Shown here: in pieces, positions 23,589-33,087 of the stretch | Layout: each line of letters opens with the position of its first letter | How positions within the stretch are numbered: position 1 is the stretch's first letter | Assembly (NCBI GenBank): GCA_933822405.4 | Contig: CAKOGP040002058.1 | Coordinates: 1-64,000, forward strand | DNA from: Cylindrotheca closterium | Taxonomy: Eukaryota; Bacillariophyta; Bacillariophyceae; Bacillariales; Bacillariaceae | Direction of reading: 5' to 3' | Length of the DNA stretch: 64,000 nucleotides | The notes under the pieces: generated by a model | What the model saw: only the letters and a program-made list of their open reading frames with translations | Database searches by the model: none | What the model was told of the DNA's origin: nothing | Position numbers and translations under genes: made by a program

Positions 23589-25106
23589 ATGCCACCTACT
23601 GCCAAAGCACCCAAAGATGGAATTGAATTTGATTCTCTTCCTTGGAATCTAAATCTTCCTGAGGAACACTCCTACATTCATTTGACCACCGAGAGCGGCG
23701 AATGGACTACCGAGCACTACGATCCTTCCACCGACAAGGGATTGCTCTTTGATGCAGTGAAGAAGTACTCCGAGACGACACTTCCGCTGACACCTTCTAC
23801 AACTTCCTTGAATTATGGAACCACCATCTGGGAGGGACTCAAGTGCTACCGGACCAAGGAAGGCAAATGCATTGTGTTTCGACCTGACAAAAACTTTGTT
23901 CGCTTTACCAATGGAGCCGATCAAATGTGTCTGCCAAAGCCTTCCAAAGAACTTTTTTTGAGAGGTGTCCAACATGTCGTACAAGAGAATTCCCATCTCA
24001 TTCCACCCTGCGGTGAAGGTATGAAATTGTACATTCGTCCCATGATGTTGGGCAGTGGACAACAACTTGGTTTGTACCCAAGCCCACAGTTCAGTTTGTT
24101 GTTCTATGTTTCTCCTACCGTAAGTTTGGTCATTTCGCTACGTATGGGGTTGTTGCTTTATGCTTTTTTCGTGTGATCTATTGGATTGCTGACACTGTCT
24201 CTTTTGCTCTTTTCAATTTCTATATAAAATGACACGACAACAATTCATTATTCATGTTAAAAACTCTCCATTGGAAATTTTCCGATTATTCATCACGATA
24301 GGGAAACTACTTCAAGAATGCAACAGGTGGACTGAATATTCATTTGGAAACCCGTCGTTCCCGGGCATCCCGTGGTGGTCTGGGTTCCACCAAGTGTGCC
24401 GGAAACTATGCCATTGCACTGAAGCCTCTGTTGGATGCCAAGAAGGAGGGATTTCTCGATAACTTGTTTTTGGAGTTGGAAACATACAACAAGGGTGCCT
24501 TGGAAGATGCAGTCTTGCAAGAAATGAGTGCCGCCAATGTCTTTTTCGTCCTCAAAACTGGAGAAATCGTGACTCCTTCGTTGGACCGCGGCACCATTTT
24601 GCCTGGGGTCACTCGGGACTCGGTCATTACCCTTGTACAAGATTTTGCAGATGAATTGAAAGAAGCTATGAAAGCTTCTACTGGACAAGAATCAGTTACA
24701 GTGTCCTCGAGAGATGTGACGGTTGGAGAATTGCGCAATGCAACAGAAGGTACGTGACCGGTTGATACATATTGTCAGAATCCACCATGAAAAGACTCAC
24801 AAACCTTGATTGATACTTCCTAATGGCCATCCTACTCTTTCGTTGTCCATCCGTCTAATCTTGAACTTGACAGCCTTTGCAACTGGAACCGCTGCAGAAT
24901 TGGTACCCATTGCTCGTCTGGCGACTGGATCCGAGGAAGAATCCTTTGACGTGACCTTCCCACATGGAACGGAGCTTCCAGGCGGTCCGGTCACCTCTGC
25001 TCTCTTGGCTCTGCTGAGAAAAGTCATGGTGGGAGAAAAGAGCAGCGAAGGAACAAAGGGATGGCTCCGAGATCCTTTTGCATCTCCTGAAGAATTCTGC
25101 AAGTAG
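23589..25106 (+). CDS. Branched-chain amino acid aminotransferase (3 exons)
   Basis: Exons 23589-24119, 24302-24749 and 24874-25106; the introns (182 and 124 nt) have GTAAGT...ATAG and GTACGT...ACAG borders. The product is about 403 residues, the usual size of class IV BCATs. Conserved blocks in order: 'NYGTTIWEGLKCYR' (the 'xYGxxxFEGxKAYR' region), 'YIRPMMLGSGQQLGL', then after intron 1 'GNYFKNATGGLN', 'GLGSTKCAGNYA' containing the PLP lysine within the family-typical 'G.K..GNY', 'VFFVLKTGEIVTPSL', 'GTILPGVTRDSVI', and after intron 2 'EAFATGTAAELVPI'. It makes or breaks down leucine, isoleucine and valine with 2-oxoglutarate/glutamate. No organelle presequence is obvious, suggesting a cytosolic form. 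Confidence 0.93.
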
Positions 25107-25825
25107 TAATCAGCATCAAAATGAGATCCAAGTACTCAATCTAGCTCTATTACAAATACCGAATGGTGTGTGCAGAAGCCTTAATTGAAAATAGTTTGTT
25201 GAAGATACAATATTGCCTACATCTTGACCACAAATTGCCTCATGTGTAGAGCCAGTACAAAATCTACGCATATTTGACTACTCCGACCGGAATTTCAGCC
25301 ACTAAGTCCTCTTCGCCAAATTTGGCCACTGAAGATCCAAATACACCATGTAACTCATCTAAAAATAGTGAAGGTTGTGTGTGGAAGTTAAATTGGACAA
25401 CTGTTCGAAAAGGTGTAATAATGTCGAAAAAGGGGGAAATTACTAGTAAATTTTGATTTGGGGTGTACCCGTTCGCGCAGGGAACACGGCTTATACTGTA
25501 GGACGCGTTCCAGCCCAGCTCCATGATGGACTCTTCATAGAGCCCCTAACTCGGTTAATATTAAAAACAGAAACTTTACGGAAAAAACAGGTTGTCATAT
25601 GTCTTTTCGTGGAGGCGGTCGCGGTTTTTAAGTATTTTTAAATACTATCTGTCATATATATATCATAGAAAAACCTATCTTCACTATTTGAAGCGAAGGA
25701 ACAGAATTCATATGGCCGATCATCTGTCTCAAAAACGAGTGTTTGTCTTTGCTTGTGCGGATCTGTCTGAAAAGGGAGAATCATTTTCATGCTCAAAACT
25801 CTCAAAAGGTCCTCAAGTGAGCACA
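25107..25825. other. Intergenic region, no gene seen
   Basis: The open frame of the next gene extends upstream into this region, but that part is Tyr/Arg-rich, not conserved with the paralogues and begins at a non-ATG codon, so I treat it as leader. Confidence 0.45.
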
Positions 25826-26566
25826 ATGGCCTTCCCCATGGACGACATCATCGAAGCTATTGCCACGAACAACTCTGGCATTTTGTATCTTATGAGTAAG
25901 AACTATAAAGAAGCCATGATGTCGTTTCTTTATTCAGCGAGGAAAACGAAAGAACTTCTTCTGACTAGACTGAGAAAAAATGGAGGCCGAGGAGGCTTAT
26001 TGCACAGTCAAGTGCCGTTTCCACCTGACCAAAGACGGCACTCCTCCCAGTTCACCATGGAGCTTGTCGATTTTGGTACCACCGAGTTGGGAGCTGCTGA
26101 GCTATCCGATGAAGAGGATCATATTTCGTCGCTTGTCTGCAGGAATGCTATCTTCGTACGTCAAATCGCACCCCAGACCCCAATCGTGGATGATCTTACA
26201 TCTATCACAGTTAGTGCTCTCTACAATCTCGCAATTACCAATCACCTTGCGGGAATCGATCACCGATGTACATCCAAGCTCGAAATGGCAGTCCAGTGTT
26301 ATGAACTTGTGCTCAGCATGCAAAAGGTAGGTACTACTGCTGGGCTATCCACGCCGCACGTGATGTCTGCCTTGAACAATGTGGCTATGATACATCGGGT
26401 TTTGAACAATGAAAATAAGCTGCGACGTAACCTTCAGCAGCTCTTTGTGATAATGGCACATATTGACACAAGGGATGGGGAACGGAACGAACGCTACTGG
26501 ATGCAATATTTGAGGAACATAACAAGCCTATTTTTGCACCCTTCAATCACCGCAAAAGCAGCATAA
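25826..26566 (+). CDS. TPR-like helical family protein, member A
   Basis: About 246 residues. The ATG at 25826 ('MAFPMDDIIE') places the first conserved helix the same distance from the start as in the paralogues; an upstream in-frame ATG at 25712 is possible. Family layout: a first TPR-like hairpin 'NNSGILYLMSKNYKEAMMSF', a variable charged linker, 'SALYNLAITNHLAG' leading to a second hairpin ending in 'AVQCYELVLSMQ', and 'ALNNVAMIHRVLNN', then 'QLFVIMAHI' and an alanine end 'ITAKAA'. TPR-like repeats usually bind peptides. I do not recognise a named family. Members B-E lie at 27280, 35250, 35995 and 40610. Confidence 0.65.
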   Translation: MAFPMDDIIEAIATNNSGILYLMSKNYKEAMMSFLYSARKTKELLLTRLRKNGGRGGLLHSQVPFPPDQRRHSSQFTMELVDFGTTELGAAELSDEEDHISSLVCRNAIFVRQIAPQTPIVDDLTSITVSALYNLAITNHLAGIDHRCTSKLEMAVQCYELVLSMQKVGTTAGLSTPHVMSALNNVAMIHRVLNNENKLRRNLQQLFVIMAHIDTRDGERNERYWMQYLRNITSLFLHPSITAKAA

Positions 26567-27279
26567 AGACAATTTGTTCATTTGGCCGAGCAACCTATTG
26601 CCTGGTACTGGAATGGTAACGACTCGGCCAGTTTTCTTGAGCGAAGAAACATTTTCGCAAACCGAAAACCTCTGCTACAGCTACAACTTGAGATAATGAT
26701 TCAAAACAGTAACAGTAATAGCTATCAATGTTTACACTTCTAATAGAAGCACCTCGTAGCTGAGACCAAGACAAGACCTCGGTCCTGCGTTTCTGGAGGG
26801 GGATGACGGGGATATGACATTGCGTCTGGAAATTTGGCATCAAAAGGCCCGTGTACTTGATAGTGTGCTTGATACCGTGTAATACCGAACACAAAGTGGA
26901 GTGGCGCTGTGTCCTTGAAATCGCGCGGTTCTTGATTGGAATTAGAGGAAGGATCAAAGTTCGCACCTTTGTTCGGAACATCTGAAATTATTTTGCCACA
27001 TAATTAACCTTCGCACTTCTCCTCTGCAAACTGTTGGCGTGAAAGATTTATGGGCGTTTGAAGTTGCTGTTAGTAGCGGCTTGTACCAGGTACTCGACAC
27101 TTGTGGACGCACCCGTACAGTTCTTGCGTCCTTTAGATTCGTACCACGTACTTGGCGAAGGTATTGTGCATGTCGAAGGGAGGTTTTTCTATCTTTGCAA
27201 CTTCCTCTTCACTATGCTCACATTCGGAAACAGCCTCATGTACGGAATACAAAACGAAGAAATTTTCTGCTAAGCCATA
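26567..27279. other. Intergenic region between family members A and B
   Basis: No gene supported. Several open frames here have random composition. Confidence 0.45.
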
Positions 27280-27984
27280 ATGAATGAAGAATGGAAACAA
27301 GTGGTTGCATTGAACAATGCAGGCACTCACCACTTTTTTGCTGAGAATTTTCCTGAAGCAATCTCGTTCTTCGAAAAGGCTGTCATCGAAGCCAAGGCTA
27401 CCCTCTTGAAATACCAGTCAAATACATCACCAAAGGCTTTCAATCGAACGGACCCACACGCTCAAGGTGAAGATTGCGAAGAATCAAAGATACAATTAGA
27501 GCTGCGAGATAGAGACGACTGCTCTAGCCTTGACAACGATGAAAATCTTGTATCTCGATGCTGCATTTGGATATCCGAATCCACCGAAGGGCCCTTCTCG
27601 ATGCAGGATTGCACAACCTTTGCAATGAGCTCAGTTTACAATCTTGGCGTAACATACCACTTGGTTGGACTACACCAGGGTTCTCGTCCATTTCTAGAAA
27701 AAGCCAACCGGTACTACGGTTTGGCATCGCAGCTGTTTTCACAGGTTCAATTGAGGTGCGATGGTAGCCGCCTTTCAATGCATCTACTGAACAACTGGGC
27801 TACACTGCATCGTTCATTGGGAGACCAATTCATGTCAAGACAGCTCCTGCGACAGCTCTTTTGTCTGGTATCTCACCATGTAGATCTTGGGTGGGTTTCG
27901 GCAGAAGGGCATCATCAGTCCAATCTCTTCTTGAGAAATCTTCTGGTTTTGCTTTATCCCCCGCATACCGCCGGTGCTGCTTAG
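27280..27984 (+). CDS. TPR-like helical family protein, member B
   Basis: 234 residues from the ATG at 27280. Same order as member A: 'LNNAGTHHFFAENFPEAISF' hairpin, an acidic linker with 'CSSLDNDENLVSRCCIW', 'SSVYNLGVTYHLVGLHQGS', 'LLNNWATLHRSLGD', 'LRQLFCLVSHHVDLGW', and the alanine end 'HTAGAA'. It is intact and in the same direction as A, about 0.7 kb away. Sequence identity between members looks low outside the helix cores, so these are not very recent duplicates. Confidence 0.7.
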   Translation: MNEEWKQVVALNNAGTHHFFAENFPEAISFFEKAVIEAKATLLKYQSNTSPKAFNRTDPHAQGEDCEESKIQLELRDRDDCSSLDNDENLVSRCCIWISESTEGPFSMQDCTTFAMSSVYNLGVTYHLVGLHQGSRPFLEKANRYYGLASQLFSQVQLRCDGSRLSMHLLNNWATLHRSLGDQFMSRQLLRQLFCLVSHHVDLGWVSAEGHHQSNLFLRNLLVLLYPPHTAGAA

Positions 27985-28571
27985 TTTCGAAGCGTTTACA
28001 GCACTAGCGACTATCATGAAACTTTCTTCATTTGCTGAAGATCATTGCTTGGTGCAGTACGCCGTCACCAGCCACCACCAGCTCCAGCCAAAACATACTA
28101 CTAGTATACATTCATTTGAATTCTTTATCATCTCGGCCACTCGAATGGCGCAATCGTCGTGAAAAGATAGATTTTAATTCGTTATATATTTACACCATTT
28201 TCATACCGTAAGTATTGTCTACCAGGTACCGGGTACGAGTACTTTGTCATGCCATATCATCATATTACCTGGTACCAGGTATTAATACCAGGTACGGTAT
28301 TGTCTTATCTCGAATTGGCTTCACATGACTCGTCCAACTTTCAGTTTCCGCGCCCAAATTTTTACTCCGGGTTATGAATTTGGCACACCCGGCGCTACTA
28401 CGTGCGGTTTGACGGACAAAAGACAGGTAGAATGCTTCACTCTTCCTACGAAAATGCCGCGCCAACCACTTTCTTCACAGTCGACAAAACTGTACATCCA
28501 TTTTTGTGCACATATCCATCTCATCAAACCCAGTAACGACGAGCTCCTTGTTGAGAGAATCGACCACCACG
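27985..28571. other. Intergenic region with GGTACC-type palindromes
   Basis: At 28222-28302 there is a cluster of ACCAGGTAC/GTACCTGG-type inverted repeats, including a palindrome around 28268-28281. No gene seen. Confidence 0.55.
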
Positions 28572-30407
28572 ATGAATAAGGCTGTCACCGCACCCAAGCC
28601 CATGATCGACCTTAAAGAACGGTTGTGCTTCTATTGTCGACGAGACAATGAAAACGACGAAGCAAATAACATACTTTGGCCAGCAGTCGTTTACAAAAAC
28701 TTGGAGGAATATTTTTTGCATCTGCAGGACGAAATGTCTGTAGAAGTCAAGTCCAAGATTGCTCTAGATATGATATCTTCGCACAGGACAGGAGGAAGGG
28801 ATGTGACCATTCTTCGTCCTCTTGGAAACAAATCGCTGCTTGAATACGTTAAGTCGGTTGAAGGCAAGAATGAATATCACGATTACACATTATCCATCTG
28901 CTGTACCTTGCCACAACATGGCGACAATCCGAATGACTTCACAAGTGACCAAGAATACCTTGAATTCATGGATGCCCTCGGCGAGTCTGAAGAGATCCTT
29001 CGTGGCCCCGAACGCCCTAGCAATGAACCCAGCTGGAGAGAGTACGGTCTGAGAATTCTCCGACAACGAGAAAGCCGCAACCTCAGTGGCCAAGCCGCAA
29101 GCGTCAACAACGATATCAACATGGCAGAAGCGAACATTGCAGAGGATAGAGAAGACAGTGGCACTGAAAAGGAAATCCGTGCCATTGATTTTCAAGAAGC
29201 TGCAACACCAAAGAACTATGCTCAAGCCTCACCAGCAACTGCAACCCCAGTAGCAGCGAAGCCTGCAGCTTCTCAAGACACCCACATGACCGAGGCATCA
29301 GAACCCGTCTCTGAAGAATTCGAGACAGATTCCCATTCTATAGAAATGGAAGAAGATGCATCTTGTGCTGTTTCTGAAGCTCCTGTGTTAACACAAACAT
29401 CTGATGTCAACGTAGCGGCCAGAACTCCTCGAAGGCACAACCACTCATCTTCCTCCGCTACTGTCGTTTCGACTGATACATATGACGACCACAGTACCGT
29501 AGCAAGTGAAGGCCATACTCCCACACGACAGGATCCGTGGCCCTTTGTCCAGCCAGCTTTGAACGAATCCATGAATGCCAAAGACATACAATTTCAGTTG
29601 ACAATGGTTGGTTGGGAAACGATGGTAATTGGAAAGAAAAAATTCCACACGTTTCCAGGAGTTGACATGAATAATTTTAAACCGGGCAAAAATGCATTCC
29701 TCCTCGAGAACCTCGTCAATTTTGTAAAGAAGAACAACTACTTTCGGAACAGACAGGAATTCTTCAGTCCATCTTCCGAAGCCAAGCCGGTTGAAACACC
29801 ACATAAGGTGGCAAGAAAAATCGACGGTGAGCATGAGCAAGAAGATCCTCCTGTATCCCCAATGCATCCGGCGCCAATACCCAAACGTAGCAACAAGACA
29901 CAATCCAAGCCTTCCACCAACAAACAACCCAAGAAAGCACGCGCCACCAAAAAAGGAACTACTTCACCGAAGCACCAACGTGGACCCCATAGACAGCCCC
30001 AGGCGATGAAAAGCTCTCGCCGCAGTCCTCGAGGTTCGAGCCTTGTCACACCAGTGAAGCCTAAGCAATTGACTTCCGATCCATTCTACAAATTCTCCGA
30101 TTTGATAAAGATTTTGCGGAAGAAATTCGGTTGGAAGTATCACGGAGGCAGTTTGGAGTCGAATTGGTTGTACGTTCGGGGCGATTCTGAATTAGGGAAA
30201 ACAGGGAAACATGGGGATGATTACTTTCAAGAAGAGTGGGAAGTGGTTGAGTACTGCCTCAAGCACAACTACAAACAAAAATACGAGTGCTTGGAGAAAC
30301 AACAGCAAGAGGAGGACGAAGAAGAAAAGACCGCAGAAAATGTCGCGGAAGATCCCAATTTCAAAACGCCTCCACCCACCAGGCGCATGGTTGGAGCATC
30401 GCAGTAG
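28572..30407 (+). CDS. Unrecognised basic protein with a repeated 'W...F-P-G' domain
   Basis: The ATG at 28572 ('MNKAVTAPKPMIDLKER') gives about 611 residues. The front contains 'CFYCRRDNENDEANNILWPA' and 'REYGLRILRQRES'. A disordered, Glu/Ser/Ala-rich middle follows. Then comes one small domain, 'FQLTMVGWETMVIGKKKFH', 'FPGVDMNNFKPGKNAFLLEN', a Lys/Arg/Pro-rich basic linker with nuclear-localisation character, and a second related domain 'LIKILRKKFGWKYHGGSLES' with 'GDDYFQEEWEVVEYCLKHN'. Both domains share a Trp, a short loop and a Phe followed by an acidic helix ending in Asn-Tyr. I recognise no named family. A nuclear, nucleic-acid-binding role is possible from the basic linker only. The tail is Gln/Glu-rich. 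Confidence 0.65.
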   Translation: MNKAVTAPKPMIDLKERLCFYCRRDNENDEANNILWPAVVYKNLEEYFLHLQDEMSVEVKSKIALDMISSHRTGGRDVTILRPLGNKSLLEYVKSVEGKNEYHDYTLSICCTLPQHGDNPNDFTSDQEYLEFMDALGESEEILRGPERPSNEPSWREYGLRILRQRESRNLSGQAASVNNDINMAEANIAEDREDSGTEKEIRAIDFQEAATPKNYAQASPATATPVAAKPAASQDTHMTEASEPVSEEFETDSHSIEMEEDASCAVSEAPVLTQTSDVNVAARTPRRHNHSSSSATVVSTDTYDDHSTVASEGHTPTRQDPWPFVQPALNESMNAKDIQFQLTMVGWETMVIGKKKFHTFPGVDMNNFKPGKNAFLLENLVNFVKKNNYFRNRQEFFSPSSEAKPVETPHKVARKIDGEHEQEDPPVSPMHPAPIPKRSNKTQSKPSTNKQPKKARATKKGTTSPKHQRGPHRQPQAMKSSRRSPRGSSLVTPVKPKQLTSDPFYKFSDLIKILRKKFGWKYHGGSLESNWLYVRGDSELGKTGKHGDDYFQEEWEVVEYCLKHNYKQKYECLEKQQQEEDEEEKTAENVAEDPNFKTPPPTRRMVGASQ

Positions 30408-30469
30408 GGATTGATGATAAATGTGAGAAGCGGGTTATTGCTTTTCCATCACGAATGCATCACGACTAG

Positions 30470-30659
30470 GTTAAAACATCTATGGTATCATATTCTACAC
30501 TCCTTAGTTTTTTGGTATTCGGCAGAGTATTAATAAATGTGCGTTTTGAATGGCGTCAATCGTTTCCAAGTCACCTGTTGGTCCATCTTCTTGTTCACCT
30601 ATCACCTATCATCATAGCAACAGAATAGCAACACTCGATGCACTTTGGACACTACCCCC
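30470..30659. repeat. 190-bp direct repeat, left copy
   Basis: It starts in the 3' flank of the gene ending at 30407. It matches 32898-33087 over 190 bp with four mismatches and no gaps by eye. It contains 'AATAAATG', which may be that gene's polyadenylation region, so this copy is probably the original. Confidence 0.9.
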
Positions 30660-30879
30660 CTTGCCTTCCAGCCAAAACAAATTCATCAATCTCATGAATC
30701 ACACTCCGTACAAGAAGATAGCCCTCTTGTACATAGCATCGTAATGAACGAGCAGAAGTATCGTGATCTGCAATGTGACCTAGTTGAACATATAGATAGT
30801 TGGAGTTACAATCAAAGTAATATCCTATTTAAATTAAAACATCATCAACAGAAAACCAGAGGACGCTTCAAGCATATTT

Positions 30880-31262
30880 TTCCTTGTTGGAAGGTGCCAT
30901 TTCCTTTGGTATGTCTCTCCTCTTGCTGTTTGCCTGCTGTCTGCTTCCAATGCGCCCCGCGGAGAGCTTGGCGCCATTCAAACGCCTCCTGCACCTTTGA
31001 GATCTTCGTTCCCTTGGGTCTACCACCCTTGGATCTCGGAGCCCTTGTTGGGTCTAGTACCACCCTTTGATCCCGGAGACGGCGAATTGTCAGCTCCAAT
31101 AAGTTTCTTAGCAGCCTCACTCTCAAAGCACCTCATCTCTTTGAGAATATTCCATGCATCGTAGAGCTTCCATTTTGTGACGTCGAATTCCTTGAATTGG
31201 TGGTCATTGATTTTTTCTTCTTGTTCACGCAGAATGCGCAAGCCATATTCAATTGTCGGCAC
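30880..31262 (-). pseudogene. Frameshifted coding fragment with AT-hook-like 'KGGRPKGTK'
   Basis: Two minus-strand frames continue one another: 31262-31020 ('EYGLRILREQEEKINDHQF', 'EAAKKLIGADN') and then, after a frameshift near 31060, 'SKGGRPKGTKISKVQEAFE' down to about 30880. 'GRPKG' is an AT-hook core often found in transposase or chromatin proteins. 'EYGLRILR' also occurs in the plus-strand gene 28572-30407. Probably a remnant of a mobile or paralogous gene. Confidence 0.5.
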
Positions 31263-31417
31263 TGGTACCGGTAGGCTTTGCTCTCTATACTGCCATTAAG
31301 GAATCATTGTACTTGGAGTATTTGGCCTTGATGGAGTCACGGAGTTAGTTGGCGACTGTGTCACCATTTTCACCTTCAGGCATTGTCAGATGTATGTTAT
31401 TGTGAAATAAAAATCTC

Positions 31418-31630
31418 AATTGACGGGCATCGTCAATCGAAAATTGACGGGCAGTACATTTTTTGTGTACAAGGTCCGCAGAAATTTGACGGCAATGGGC
31501 GGAGAACGTCAAATTTGACCCAAATTTGACGGGATTTTGGCGGTCCGTCAAATTTGAAATAACCGGAGGGCTTAAATAATTTTTCACGGCGACGCGCAAT
31601 TTCTATTCGATTGAGTCGATTGACGGTCCA
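31418..31630. repeat. Cluster of TTGACGG / CGTCAA motifs
   Basis: About eight copies of (A)TTTGACGG or its reverse complement CCGTCAAAT occur in about 210 bp, in both orientations and irregularly spaced. Such clusters can be transposase subterminal binding sites or transcription-factor arrays. Single copies occur elsewhere (near 37086 and 37111). Confidence 0.7.
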
Positions 31631-31904
31631 CGGCCTCGGCGCGGCGGGGCTACCACGGGTACGGCTGGAGAGATTTTGGGAAGTTTTGGTCGTCTCGCCG
31701 AACGGCAAAATACAAGCTTCTCAGTAGGACCTACGTAGGTTTCTACACGGAAGTAGGCCAAGATGGAAAAAGAGAGTTCCAAGCAAAAAGTTGCTTTGTT
31801 TCCCTCGTCGACACAATACTCGTATTGTTGTTACTGATAATCCAACTTGTCTGCACACACTACTTCACTCGTACAGAACCAGTGTTTCCAGATCCGGTTG
31901 CATT

Positions 31905-32825
31905 ATGATTTTGTTTGGAGGGTTAGGGATGATTAAGGTTGATGAGAAGGTAGAGACCGACGGGGGACGCAGATTGTCACATATGAAGCTCGTGCAACTT
32001 AGAAAAACCGCTATAACGACGTTAATTTTGGTAATAGCGATAACAATCATTGTATTTTCGTACGATCTATACCGGGAGAGAGCTGCGGTAGTTGTGAGTG
32101 TCACGGATAAGTGTGAAGACTACGCAACTTACAACGTAACGTCAAAAGGAATCTTTTGGGACGAGAACGTGACTGTTACAACGCACTGTAGGCGAGGGTA
32201 ATACACGTTGGACGAGATACAGAGCGTACCGAATCCTGAGGCTGCAGGAGGTGTGAGACGAAAACTACAGACGCGGCTCCTCGTCGACGTGATAGGTGCT
32301 GCCGCAGTGTATAAATGGATAGCGAACTCATGTAACGTAGCCAGGCGGCAGCTAGTTAAAGCGTTTGGCTGCACTTTGTCAGTGAGTACTCACGCATGGT
32401 ATGAATCAGGGGTGACTTTTTATACACTCAATTCGAGGGTAATCGATGGTGACACGTTTACAGACTGGGGACCGCAAATGTTAGTACACAGAGGAACTTT
32501 CAACGAAAACAACCTGATAGGTGGAGAGGCCGCGTCCACGGTATTCAAATACCAAAAATTTGTAATCGTGTATTACCTTGACCCAACTGGTGAAATGAAT
32601 ACGTTCGATACAGATAGTATGACTAGAGAGAGAGTCAAAATTGTGACGAACGGAGAATGTAAGCGTTGGTATTGCGCCACGCCTTCGGTACCAGGTAGAC
32701 AGAAAGGACTAAAAGTAAATGCGGTACACGATTCGTTTCCGGCCCTGCCAACCGAAGAAGGATGTATTAACGTGTACGGTGAGGCTGAGGGAGTATGTGC
32801 AATATCTGAGCCTGGGTGTTCGTGA
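31905..32825 (+). pseudogene. Foreign-looking membrane-protein ORF with one in-frame stop
   Basis: The frame is open from at least 31791 (first ATG 31905; further ATGs 31929 and 31986) and is interrupted once, by TAA at 32199-32201. It then continues in the same frame to a stop at 32823-32825. Front part: 'MKLVQLRKTAITTLILVIAI', a basic end followed by one hydrophobic helix, then a Cys- and N-glycosylation-rich stretch ('NVTSKG', 'ENVTVTTHC'). Second part, about 205 residues, has paired cysteines ('NSCNVARR', 'FGCTLSV', 'GECKRWYC', 'GCINVYGEAEGVC') and little helix. This resembles a single-pass ectodomain protein. Codon use favours ACG, ATA and GTA more than the neighbours. I recognise no family. 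Confidence 0.55.
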
Positions 32826-32897
32826 CAGTGCTGATGGTATGGACAACGTATGTATGTAAATCAATAAATAAATATTGTGATTTGCCGATTTCGTGGC

Positions 32898-33087
32898 GTT
32901 AAAACATCTATGGTATCACATTCTACACTCCTTAGTTTTTTGGTATTCGGCAGAGTATTAATAAAGGTGCGTTTTGAATGGCGTCAATCGTTTCCAAGTC
33001 ACCTGTTGGTCCATCTTCTTGTTCACCTATCACCTATCATCGTGGCAACAGAATAGCAACACTCGATGCACTTTGGACACTACCCCC
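32898..33087. repeat. 190-bp direct repeat, right copy
   Basis: Second copy of 30470-30659, same orientation and length, four mismatches. It starts right after the AATAAA run that follows the inserted ORF. Confidence 0.9.

Larger units (their letters stand above)
30660..32897. mobile_element. 2.2-kb inserted segment between direct repeats
   Basis: This segment lies exactly between two 190-bp direct repeats. It contains, in order, a minus-strand broken coding fragment (about 30880-31262), a cluster of TTTGACGG motifs (31418-31630), a 12-bp palindrome ACCTACGTAGGT (31729-31740), a plus-strand ORF with an in-frame stop (31905-32825) and an AATAAA run near 32862. No terminal inverted repeats or reverse transcriptase are seen. 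It could be a captured foreign fragment, a degraded transposon, or one half of a segmental duplication. Confidence 0.6.

Noticed and set aside
31345..31708. Overlapping minus-strand frames in the motif cluster
   Set aside because: They are produced by the TTTGACGG repeats and lack protein-like composition.
30660..32897. LTR retrotransposon interpretation of the insertion
   Set aside because: The 190-bp repeats do not begin TG and end CA, and there is no polymerase, integrase or gag-like frame between them.
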